This document shows positions 25,972 through 33,225 of a DNA stretch of 64,000 nucleotides, in pieces (within the stretch, counting starts at the first letter, position 1; every line of letters starts with the position of its first letter). Under the pieces are notes generated by a model. It did not search any database and was not told the origin of the DNA. It saw only the letters and a program-made list of their open reading frames with translations. The position numbers were made by a program, and so were the translations under genes. Source of the DNA: Kineosporia babensis (lineage in GTDB: Bacteria > Actinomycetota > Actinomycetes > Actinomycetales > Kineosporiaceae); contig NZ_JAJOMB010000031.1 in the NCBI RefSeq assembly GCF_021129305.1, positions 21,491 to 85,490 of the forward strand, given 5' to 3'.

Positions 25972-26724
25972 TCAGCCCTCCGGTAGGACGTAGCGGAACT
26001 CCAGCGGCTGACCGGTCAGCCGCTGGAGAGCCGTGTCCATCATCTGGTGCAGGTTCTCAGTGTTCTCAGCGTCCTGCTGCTGGTCGCCCGGGATCAGGCT
26101 GCGGACCATCACGAGCGTGTTGCCGAGTTGGGCGAAGCCGACGGCCTCGTTGTCGTCGCGCCAGTGATTGCGCGCCGTGAAGAACGCCGACACTTCCTGA
26201 GCGCCGTCGGGGCCGGCTACCTCGAGCATCCGGATCGGGCTGTCGCCGTCGTCGCTCTCGGCGGCGGCGCAGTCCGGCAGCTGCCCAGCCAGGTCCTCGA
26301 ACACCAGGCGGGCTTGCTGCGGACCGGACTTCCAGGCGAACACCTGCTCGTAGGCGCCCGGCGAGATCCCGGCCCCGTCCGGGTCGTACCACGCCTGTTC
26401 CCAGGCCTGGTCCGGCTTTTCGCCCTCCTGCAGGTTCGATCCCTCATTCGTCGGGCAGACCCCCAGCTCGATCGCCTGCCCGGACAGCTCGACCGGCTCG
26501 GACTCCCCGGTCTCGCGCACCGCCGCAACCGGCAGATCCGTCAGCTTGAGCAGGTGTCCCGCCGTCGGCTCCAGCACCAACTCACCCACCTGCGGTTCAG
26601 CCGCCGAGGCAACAGCCTCGTCCTCGGCCGAGCACGACGAGATTCCCAGCGCCACCAAGCCCGCTACCCCGGCCGCCACCATCAGTCTGCGCCGGCCACC
26701 GACGTCCTTTGCTTTCATGGGCAC
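25972..26724 (-). CDS. putative lipoprotein with paired-Cys sensor-like domain
   Basis: 250 residues. The N-terminus has basic residues, a hydrophobic stretch and a lipobox-like LGISSCS (Cys about 31), so it is probably a lipid-anchored extracytoplasmic protein. The mature domain has two cysteines (ELGVCPTNEG and LPDCAAAE) and the motif AWEQAWYDPDGAGISPGAYEQVFAWKSGPQQARLVFEDL. The same layout is found in the membrane protein encoded at 27281-28312, making them paralogues around the sigma factor gene. GTG 26724 is preferred because GGAAG is six to seven bases upstream; ATG 26718 is possible. Function unknown; probably an envelope sensor or stress protein controlled by the adjacent sigma factor. 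Confidence 0.75.
   Translation of the reverse strand: MPMKAKDVGGRRRLMVAAGVAGLVALGISSCSAEDEAVASAAEPQVGELVLEPTAGHLLKLTDLPVAAVRETGESEPVELSGQAIELGVCPTNEGSNLQEGEKPDQAWEQAWYDPDGAGISPGAYEQVFAWKSGPQQARLVFEDLAGQLPDCAAAESDDGDSPIRMLEVAGPDGAQEVSAFFTARNHWRDDNEAVGFAQLGNTLVMVRSLIPGDQQQDAENTENLHQMMDTALQRLTGQPLEFRYVLPEG
25999..26028 (+). terminator. 30-bp perfect inverted repeat inside the convergent gene
   Basis: CTCCAGCGGCTGACC is followed directly by its reverse complement (25999-26028). It lies 33 bases after the DUF885 stop and inside the last codons of the opposing lipoprotein gene (QRLTGQPLE). It should act as terminator for the plus-strand pair. Confidence 0.65.
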
Positions 26725-26759
26725 CAGACACTTCCATACGCCCGGTCTGTGGCGAAATA

Positions 26760-27284
26760 TCAGACCCGGGCGCTGAGCAGACCCGCCTTCCGCAACGCCG
26801 CCAGCCCACGGGCCGCGTTGCTCCGGACGCTCGCGTGGGCCATGCCCAGGGTGGCGGCGATCTCGTGGTCGTTCAGGCCCTCGTAGTACCGCAGCACCAG
26901 CACCGCCCGATGCTTGGGCTTCAGGGTGGCCAGCGCCTGCAGCAGGGCATCGCGCTCGGCCAGGGCCCCGCTGGAGTCCTCGACCGGGCGCTCCCCCAGG
27001 ATCGTGCTGTCGGTGGGCGATTCACGCTGAAAGCCGCGCCTCCAGAAGGAGGTCGCGGCGTTGACCAGCATGCGGTTGACGTAGGCGTTGGGGTCGTCGG
27101 TGGCGCTGACCAGGTCCCATTTCAGCAGCACCTTGGCCAGCACGTCCTGCACCAGGTCCTCGGCATCGGCCGACGACCGGGTCAGGCCGCGAGCGATGGC
27201 CATCAGCCGGGGACTGCGCTCGCGGACGAAGTCCTCGAAACCGGGCGCCCTTTCAAGACTCGGTTCCTGCCAGGGCCGCCTCAC
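26760..27284 (-). CDS. ECF sigma factor, SigE family
   Basis: 174 residues. Region 2 (about 18-85) contains RLMAIARGLTRSSADAEDLVQDVLAKVLLKW and PNAYVNRMLVNAATSFWRR; region 4 (about 110-165) has LQALATLKPKHRAVLVLRYYEGLNDHEIAATLGMAHASVRSNAARGL. This is the actinobacterial SigE-family ECF type. It starts at GTG 27284 and overlaps the stop of the upstream membrane protein, which is in the position of an anti-sigma factor. A lipoprotein related to that membrane protein follows. It probably directs transcription of an envelope-related regulon. No zinc-binding anti-sigma motif is visible in its partner. Confidence 0.92.
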   Translation of the reverse strand: MRRPWQEPSLERAPGFEDFVRERSPRLMAIARGLTRSSADAEDLVQDVLAKVLLKWDLVSATDDPNAYVNRMLVNAATSFWRRGFQRESPTDSTILGERPVEDSSGALAERDALLQALATLKPKHRAVLVLRYYEGLNDHEIAATLGMAHASVRSNAARGLAALRKAGLLSARV

Positions 27285-28312
27285 TGCCCGTCCCCCGTCC
27301 GGCTGTCGGTGCCGGTCGGGACCGGCAGATCGGTCGCGCTCGGGTCGGTCTCGTCCACCTCAGACACCGGTGACTGCAGGCCGGACGGCGAACCGTCACC
27401 GGGAGTACGGCCCTTGAGCCGGTAGATCGCACTGTCCAGGACCTGCATCGCGCCGGTGTAGGCCTCGTCCTCATTGCCCACGTACACGTCCGGGCCGCCG
27501 TCGGAAGCCGGAACGCTGATCCGGACCGAGATCAGGGCGTCGCCCCACAACACGAACGCCTGAGCCTGCGGGATGTTCTGGCCGTCCTCAAGAGTGGTGG
27601 CCAGGTGCGGCACCACCAGCTCGGCGTCGTCGGTGCGGTCGGTGGTCACGCTCAGGCCTTCCATCCCCGGGCCGGAGGTGCACTCGGGCAGGTCGGCGCG
27701 CAGACCGTCCAGAACGGCAGCCGGCTGGTCGGGCTTGCCCGGCCACTGCGCGATCCGTTCGGTCACGGTGTAGTCCGCGGGCACATTGCCCTCGCCGGAG
27801 ACCCAGGTCCGCTCCCAAGCACTCTCGGGAGCAGCAGTCCCGTACGTCTCGTCCACGCACACCCCGCCGGCCCATGGTTCCCCGGACAGGTCCTGCGGGG
27901 GCCCCTCGGCCACGAGCCGCTCCACGCCGACGACGCTCCAGTTCTCGTCGGACAGGTCACCCGTGTGCAGCAGCGACGACTTGGTGACGTCCGGAATCGA
28001 GGTGTCCAGCGGAGTCTGAGTGACGGAGGGCGTGGGCCCGGCCGGAACCCCCTCACCTCCTGTGCCCGTCGACCACGGGGAGATCACCACCGTCACGGCC
28101 GCGATGGCCGCTGCGGCGCTCACGGCGCCCGTGGCCAGCGCCTGGCTGGTGCGGTGCTTCTTCCTGGCCCGGCGCTCGATCGCCCGCAGGTCGGCGCCCG
28201 GGCCCGGCCGTAGACCGGCCCGGAAGAGCGCCGTGACCTGGGCGTCGCCCGGGTCCGGCTGGTCCAGGTCGAGGTCCGGGCGCTGGTTGCCGCCGCCGTC
28301 CTGTGCGTTCAT
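27281..28312 (-). CDS. membrane-anchored putative anti-sigma/sensor protein
   Basis: 343 residues. A cytoplasmic N-terminus of about 58 residues (DAQVTALFRAGLRPGPGADLRAIERRARKKHR) precedes one membrane span (about 58-78, LATGAVSAAAAIAAVTVVIS) and a large outside domain. That domain has two cysteines (GGVCVDET, LPECTSG) and AWERTWVSGEGNVPADYTVTERIAQWPGKPDQPAAVLDGL, matching the lipoprotein at 25972-26724. Gene order and translational coupling to a SigE-family sigma factor suggest that the cytoplasmic part restrains the sigma factor while the outer domain senses a signal. It lacks the HxxxCxxC zinc motif of classical ZAS anti-sigma factors, so this role is inference. Confidence 0.75.
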   Translation of the reverse strand: MNAQDGGGNQRPDLDLDQPDPGDAQVTALFRAGLRPGPGADLRAIERRARKKHRTSQALATGAVSAAAAIAAVTVVISPWSTGTGGEGVPAGPTPSVTQTPLDTSIPDVTKSSLLHTGDLSDENWSVVGVERLVAEGPPQDLSGEPWAGGVCVDETYGTAAPESAWERTWVSGEGNVPADYTVTERIAQWPGKPDQPAAVLDGLRADLPECTSGPGMEGLSVTTDRTDDAELVVPHLATTLEDGQNIPQAQAFVLWGDALISVRISVPASDGGPDVYVGNEDEAYTGAMQVLDSAIYRLKGRTPGDGSPSGLQSPVSEVDETDPSATDLPVPTGTDSRTGDGQ

Positions 28313-28366
28313 GGCACCAAGACGCTGCCACGCACACCGGTTGTGGCAACTTTGCCGAAGGAATCC

Positions 28367-29365
28367 TCAGACCTGGTCGCTGTAGGAGATCACGGCCTTG
28401 CTGGTGAACATGTCGACCGCGCCCGGGTAGGTCTCCTGGCAGGGCGTGAACCGGATCTCGTACACGCCGGCCGGGGCCGGGGGCAGCTCGATCTCCGCGT
28501 TGCGGCCGCGGTCGTCCACACTGATCTGCTCCAGCGGCTGGTCGCGCTCGCTGTTCTCCTCGGCGTCGATCGGGCGCAGCACCCAGGTTCCGCTCAGCCC
28601 GACGCCGGTCACCCGGATCTTGGCCCCGGCCGAGCGCACCACCGAGCGGGTGATGCCGGTGATGCCCGCCGCGTAGCCGACCAGGATCGGTGCCGTGGTG
28701 ATGCCCTGACCGCAGAGCACCACTTCGGCGCTGGATCCCGGGTGGCCGGGCGGCACGGTGATCTGGGCGGTGGTCTCACTGAGCCATCTGAGCTGGACGA
28801 TCTGGCCGTCGACGGTGGCCGTGGCCTGAGCCGGGCCGCAGCCCAGGTCGCTGGCCCGCAGCACCACCGGGCCGCCGGTCGCCAGAACCCATGCGCACCG
28901 CCGGGCCGTGTGCGAGGCCAGCGCGATCCCGGCCTCCGGCACCGGTTCGGCCGGGCTGACCTTGTCCCGGTACGAGACCACGGCCCAGCCGACCACGCTG
29001 CCCCGCCGGCGAATCTCCAGCAGCGCGGGCGTCCCGCCTTCACCGGCCGGCAGCGCCAGCTTCATCCGGTTGCTGTCGGCCCAGGTCGGGATGATGCTGC
29101 GGCGGTTGTTCAGGATGACCACGAACCGGTTGAAGCGGAACTCCGAGGCGTTCAGGCCGAGGTTGAGCCGGCTGGTCAGGATCAGCGCGGGATTACCGGA
29201 AGGCGGCTGCAGGCCGGGCCCGACCACGGTGAACAACTCGGTGTCGCGGCGCTCGGCCGGCAGCGCCCAATCGCCGGAAGGCAGCTCGTGCACCGCCTGC
29301 GATCCCGACGGTTCGGGCCGGTCCGGCACCTCGGCAACGAAGGCATCCACAAGTTCGGAGGACAT
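28367..29365 (-). CDS. hypothetical protein with IPT/TIG-like beta domains
   Basis: 332 residues without signal or membrane span. Strand-rich segments such as ITGITRSVVRSAGAKIRVTGVGLSGTWVLRP and a matching GPVVLRASDLGCGPAQATATVDGQIVQLRWLSETTAQITVPPG look like two immunoglobulin-like IPT/TIG folds. The N-terminal 150 residues (LILTSRLNLGLNASEFRFNRFVVILNN) form another beta-rich part. The ATG at 29365 has GAAGGG about nine bases upstream. It lies 55 bases upstream of the sigma-factor unit on the same strand and may belong to it. No enzyme motif; possibly a structural or binding component of a contractile or secreted assembly, but nothing nearby supports that. Confidence 0.65.
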   Translation of the reverse strand: MSSELVDAFVAEVPDRPEPSGSQAVHELPSGDWALPAERRDTELFTVVGPGLQPPSGNPALILTSRLNLGLNASEFRFNRFVVILNNRRSIIPTWADSNRMKLALPAGEGGTPALLEIRRRGSVVGWAVVSYRDKVSPAEPVPEAGIALASHTARRCAWVLATGGPVVLRASDLGCGPAQATATVDGQIVQLRWLSETTAQITVPPGHPGSSAEVVLCGQGITTAPILVGYAAGITGITRSVVRSAGAKIRVTGVGLSGTWVLRPIDAEENSERDQPLEQISVDDRGRNAEIELPPAPAGVYEIRFTPCQETYPGAVDMFTSKAVISYSDQV

Positions 29366-29735
29366 GGAGCCAGACCCTTCGTCGCCGCAACAGCTCCCCG
29401 ACGACAGCCGCCGCGAGCCCGATCACCCAGGGCACTCACTGCGAGCACCCATCAGCCTTTCGAGGACGGCTGGAAGGGTGGCCCCTTGAGGCAAATCAGA
29501 GTTTCAGCGCCCGGGAGGGTGATGACCGCTCCACCGGGAAGCCGCCCCGAAGCCGCCGGAAAGCTCTCGTTGGGCAACCCCCAAGCGGCCGTTGGCCAGC
29601 AAGGACCCGGCCGGGTGGCGGTGTGGCAGGCCTCCGGGCGACCCTCTACCGTTCGCCTCGGGGAAGGCTCCCCGAGAGCAATCTCTAGTTTGTTAGTCTG
29701 AAAACTCAGCTTTCCAGCACGAGGAGTACGCGGGC
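29366..29735. other. 370-base divergent intergenic region
   Basis: It lies between the IPT/TIG-like gene (minus) and the FAD-TPR fusion (plus) and must hold both promoters. The only clear structure is a hairpin at 29657-29676 (CTCGGGGA, 4-base loop, TCCCCGAG) about 60 bases before the fusion gene, followed by a less GC-rich TAGTTTGTTAGTCTGAAAAC. I see no coding frame with gene-like composition. Confidence 0.5.
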
Positions 29736-32459
29736 ATGGCTACCACCGGCGCGAGGCCGAGCATTCTGATCGTCGGTGGCGGGGTGGCCGGCACCCTGGT
29801 CACGCTGCACCTGGCCCGCCTGGCCGCGCGCCGCTCCACCGGGATCGACATCGTCGTCCTGGAGTCCTCCGACCTGCTCGGGCGCGGCGTCGCGTTCGGC
29901 ACCCCGGAAGACCGGCACCTGCTCAACGTGCCGGCCAGCGGCATGAGCGCCCTGCCCGAGGAACCCGGCCACTTCGTCGCCTGGCGCGCCGAGGACGACA
30001 GCCGATCGAGTGACAAGCCGACCCACCCGTACGACTTCACCTCCCGCCGCGAGTTCTCCCGCTACGTCCGCCAGTTGCTCACCGAGTCGCTCCAGGCCGC
30101 CGGCGAGTACGTCTCGCTACGCCACGTCCAGCAGCAGGCCGCCACCGTGCGCCGCTCCGGGGCCGGGGCAACCGTGACCACCGCGGCGGGGCGCCGATTC
30201 CAGGCCGACGCCGTGGTCATCGCCACCGGTCTGCCCGCCGCAGGCTGGGACTGGGCACCCGAGACCCTCCGCAACTCGCCGTTCTTCGTCCCCAGCCCGT
30301 GGGCCCCCGGCGCGCTCGACGTGATCCGCCGCGACCGCAGCGGCCCCGCCCCGGTGCTGATGGTCGGTGCCGGCCTGACCATGGTCGACGTTGCGCTGTC
30401 GCTGTCCGGTGAAGACGCCGGCCGCGACGACCGGGTGCTGCACGCCGTCTCCCGCACCGGACGGCTCCCCCGCACCCACGCCCGCGTACCCAAGCTGCCA
30501 AACATCCCCGATGTCAGTGAATGGGGGACGTCGGTGGCCGAGCTGCGTAAGCACGTCACCCGCCACTTCGCGGACGTGGTGCACGCCTCGGGCGACTGGC
30601 GGCCCGCCCTGGACGGCCTGCGCGTACAGGTCCAGACGCTCTGGGGCCGGATGAGCGACGAGGAACGCCTCAGCTTCGTGCGCGAGGAGTCGGGCTACTG
30701 GAACGTGCTGCGCCACCGCATGCCACTGTCCAGCTCCGACCGGCTGCACGAACTGCGCTCGCAGGGAAAGCTGTTCCTGCACCGCGCCGAGGTCGCCGAC
30801 GCCCAGCCGCTGAGCCAGGGCGGCCTGCGGGTCACCATGAAGGACGGCAGCACCCAGGAGGTCGGCTGGGTGGTGAACTGCACGGGCCCGCGCACCGATA
30901 TCCGCGAGCTCGGCAACCCCCTGCTGAACGACCTGCTCACCCCCGCGCACGGCGTCGCCGCGGCCACTGTCGCGAGCGGCGGCATGGGCTTTCGCACCGT
31001 CAACGGCCGCCTGATCGACTCGGCCGGCAGCCCCGAAGCTCCGCTGTGGACGCTGGGCGCCCTACGCCGCGGTGAACTGTGGGAGACCACCGCCGTGCCG
31101 GAGATCCGCACCCAGGCTCTGGCTCTGGCCACCACGCTGCTCGACACCCTTGCTCCCCTGCCGCGCCGCCTGGCCGACGGCCGCATCGTCAGCGGCCACC
31201 ACCCCGTCGCCCGCCCCCGGGACCTGCTCGGTCTGCCTCTGTCCACCACCGCCGAGGCTGCCGCCACGTTCAACGCCGGGCTGGAGCGCGTCATGCGCCT
31301 ACAGGCCGGCGCCGAAGACCTGCTGCGCGAAGCCACCGAGCACGACCCCGACTTCGCCCTGGCCCACGCCGCCCTGGCCATGCTCGGCCACGAAGCCGGC
31401 GCCACTGCCGACGTGCAGGCCTCCCTGGCCGAGGCCAAGCGCGCGGTCACGATCAAGGGCGACGACCGCGAGCGCAGCTTCGTGGACGTGATCGACCGCC
31501 GGGTCAGCGACGTTCGCCGCTCCGGCGCGCAGGCCCTGATCAACCACATCGCGATCTACCCCCGCGACGTGCTCGCCGTCTCCGCCGCCGTTCCCACCAT
31601 CGCCTTCTCCGGCGTCACCGATCTGCAGCAGGAGGCCTGGGCACTGGTGGAGGGCCTTGCCCCGGCGTACGGCGACCACTGGTGGTACATCTCCCTGCTG
31701 GCCTTCACCCGCCAGGAACAGTCCCGCTTCGAAGAGGCCGCCCTCCTGGCCGAGAGTGCCCTGGCCTGCGAGCCGTCGTCCGGGCACGCCGTGCACGCGC
31801 AGACCCACGTGATGTACGAGACCGGACAGCACGACGAGGGACGCGTGTGGCTGGACCACTGGGTCACCGAGACCGGGCGCTCGGCTGGCTTCCGGGCCCA
31901 TTTCGCCTGGCACGCGGCCCTTCACGAGCTGGCCCTGGGCGACCTGGACGCCGTGCGCAAGCGCTACAAGGCGCACCTGGCACCCCCGGCCGTGACCGGC
32001 GTGCGGGCCCTGATCGACTCGGCCTCGCTGCTGTGGCGCTGGCGCCTGATCGGCGACCAGCCGCCCTCGGCCGCCCCGGTGATCGAGGCGATCGGCCCGG
32101 CCCTGCTGAAGTCCCCGCAGACCCCGTTCATCGCGCTGTACTCGGCCATCGCCCTGACCGCCAACGACGACCAGGCCGGACTGGAAGAGCTCAAGCAGTA
32201 CGCCCTGGGTTCCGCCGAGGCCTCCATGCACACCCTGGTCGTGGCCGCCTGCGAGGCCCTGACCGCAGTGCTGCAGGAACGCTGGGCCGAGGCCGCGCGT
32301 ATCCTCGAGGACCTCTACCCCAAGCTCGACCACATCGCCGGCTCTGCCGCCCAGCGCGAGGTCTTCCAGGACACCCTGATCCACTGTCTGGTCCAGGACG
32401 GCCACGAAGCCCGCGCCCAGGAACTCCTGGCCGCCCGCCCCTCCCGCCGCAGCTGCTGA
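29736..32459 (+). CDS. fusion of FAD/NAD(P)-binding oxidoreductase with TTC38-like TPR protein
   Basis: 907 residues. The N-terminal part (1 to about 490) is a YdhS/MbtG-like flavoprotein: FAD motif ILIVGGGVAGT (G14-G19), LLNVPASGMSALPE, a second dinucleotide motif VLMVGAGLTMVDVAL at about 208-222, and NCTGPRTDI. From about 500 (TFNAGLERVMRLQAGAEDLLREATEHDPDFALAHAALAMLG) to the end it matches the tetratricopeptide protein 38 family (HIAIYPRDVLAVSAA, GDHWWYISLLAFTRQEQSRFEEA). Both halves normally occur alone. The frame is continuous, with no stop or frameshift at the joint. It is probably a cytoplasmic N-hydroxylase-like or related redox enzyme with an added helical scaffold. Start ATG 29736 has ACGAGGAG upstream. 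Confidence 0.82.
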   Translation: MATTGARPSILIVGGGVAGTLVTLHLARLAARRSTGIDIVVLESSDLLGRGVAFGTPEDRHLLNVPASGMSALPEEPGHFVAWRAEDDSRSSDKPTHPYDFTSRREFSRYVRQLLTESLQAAGEYVSLRHVQQQAATVRRSGAGATVTTAAGRRFQADAVVIATGLPAAGWDWAPETLRNSPFFVPSPWAPGALDVIRRDRSGPAPVLMVGAGLTMVDVALSLSGEDAGRDDRVLHAVSRTGRLPRTHARVPKLPNIPDVSEWGTSVAELRKHVTRHFADVVHASGDWRPALDGLRVQVQTLWGRMSDEERLSFVREESGYWNVLRHRMPLSSSDRLHELRSQGKLFLHRAEVADAQPLSQGGLRVTMKDGSTQEVGWVVNCTGPRTDIRELGNPLLNDLLTPAHGVAAATVASGGMGFRTVNGRLIDSAGSPEAPLWTLGALRRGELWETTAVPEIRTQALALATTLLDTLAPLPRRLADGRIVSGHHPVARPRDLLGLPLSTTAEAAATFNAGLERVMRLQAGAEDLLREATEHDPDFALAHAALAMLGHEAGATADVQASLAEAKRAVTIKGDDRERSFVDVIDRRVSDVRRSGAQALINHIAIYPRDVLAVSAAVPTIAFSGVTDLQQEAWALVEGLAPAYGDHWWYISLLAFTRQEQSRFEEAALLAESALACEPSSGHAVHAQTHVMYETGQHDEGRVWLDHWVTETGRSAGFRAHFAWHAALHELALGDLDAVRKRYKAHLAPPAVTGVRALIDSASLLWRWRLIGDQPPSAAPVIEAIGPALLKSPQTPFIALYSAIALTANDDQAGLEELKQYALGSAEASMHTLVVAACEALTAVLQERWAEAARILEDLYPKLDHIAGSAAQREVFQDTLIHCLVQDGHEARAQELLAARPSRRSC

Positions 32460-32495
32460 GTCGCCCCTCAGGCCAGGCCTTCTAAGATCGCGCGC

Positions 32496-33149
32496 ATGGA
32501 GCACGCCATTGCCGATCTTCCGCGTTTCGCCACCCTGCAAGAACCAGTGACAGTGGGCGAACCGCGGGCCTGGACCCGCGGAACGGTCCAGGAACTGCCG
32601 GAACTGTCGGCGCTGCTGATGGCGGCCACCGTGATCCCGGTGACGGCCGACGGCACGGACTACGAAGTCCTGCTCTGGGGAGAGGGCGAGGAGCGTCGGG
32701 GCTGGCTGTGTCTGCCACCGTCCGCAGACGCTTCGGCTCTCGCGGTAGCACCGGTCCAGCAGAGCTTTTGGACACTGCTGGGCGGCATTGTCGAAACGGC
32801 CGGCCAGGGTGAGTCCCGGCTGGACAACCAGGACGCGGTGCTGACCGTCGAGGCAGCACTCGAACCGTTCGGCGAGGCGCTGGAGGCCTACGCATGGATC
32901 TGGGAAGAGGCCGGCCAGGAGGTGCCGATCCAGACCGAGGACTACTACGTCGCCGCGATCGAGAGCAACTACGACCTGACGCTGGCCCGCCGCACCGACG
33001 GCAGCCTGCTGCTGTTCGCCCCGGACAGCGGTTTCGACGACATCACCCCGTTCGCCGGCTCGCCGGAGCAGTCGCTGTACACCTTCGACGACCTGCCCGA
33101 CCTCACCAGCTGGATCGAGGACTGGGCCGCCGCCTGGCGAGCAGCCTGA
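32496..33149 (+). CDS. hypothetical protein, possibly SUKH/SMI1-like
   Basis: 217 acidic residues with no signal peptide. The C-terminal half (EDYYVAAIESNYDLTLARRTDGSLLLFAPDSGFDDITPFAGSPEQSLYTFDDLPDLTSWIEDWAAAW) has the order of strands and the terminal Trp-rich helix seen in SMI1/KNR4 (SUKH) proteins, which are often immunity proteins, but the N-terminal half is unfamiliar. The gene follows the FAD-TTC38 fusion by 36 bases and may be cotranscribed. No toxin gene is adjacent. The SUKH link is a weak resemblance only. Confidence 0.6.
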   Translation: MEHAIADLPRFATLQEPVTVGEPRAWTRGTVQELPELSALLMAATVIPVTADGTDYEVLLWGEGEERRGWLCLPPSADASALAVAPVQQSFWTLLGGIVETAGQGESRLDNQDAVLTVEAALEPFGEALEAYAWIWEEAGQEVPIQTEDYYVAAIESNYDLTLARRTDGSLLLFAPDSGFDDITPFAGSPEQSLYTFDDLPDLTSWIEDWAAAWRAA

Positions 33150-33225
33150 GGTCGAGCCCGTCCGGACGTCAGATCGAACATCAAGTCGTTCGTCCTGTTC
33201 TCCCACCCGCCCCTCGGCCACTATT

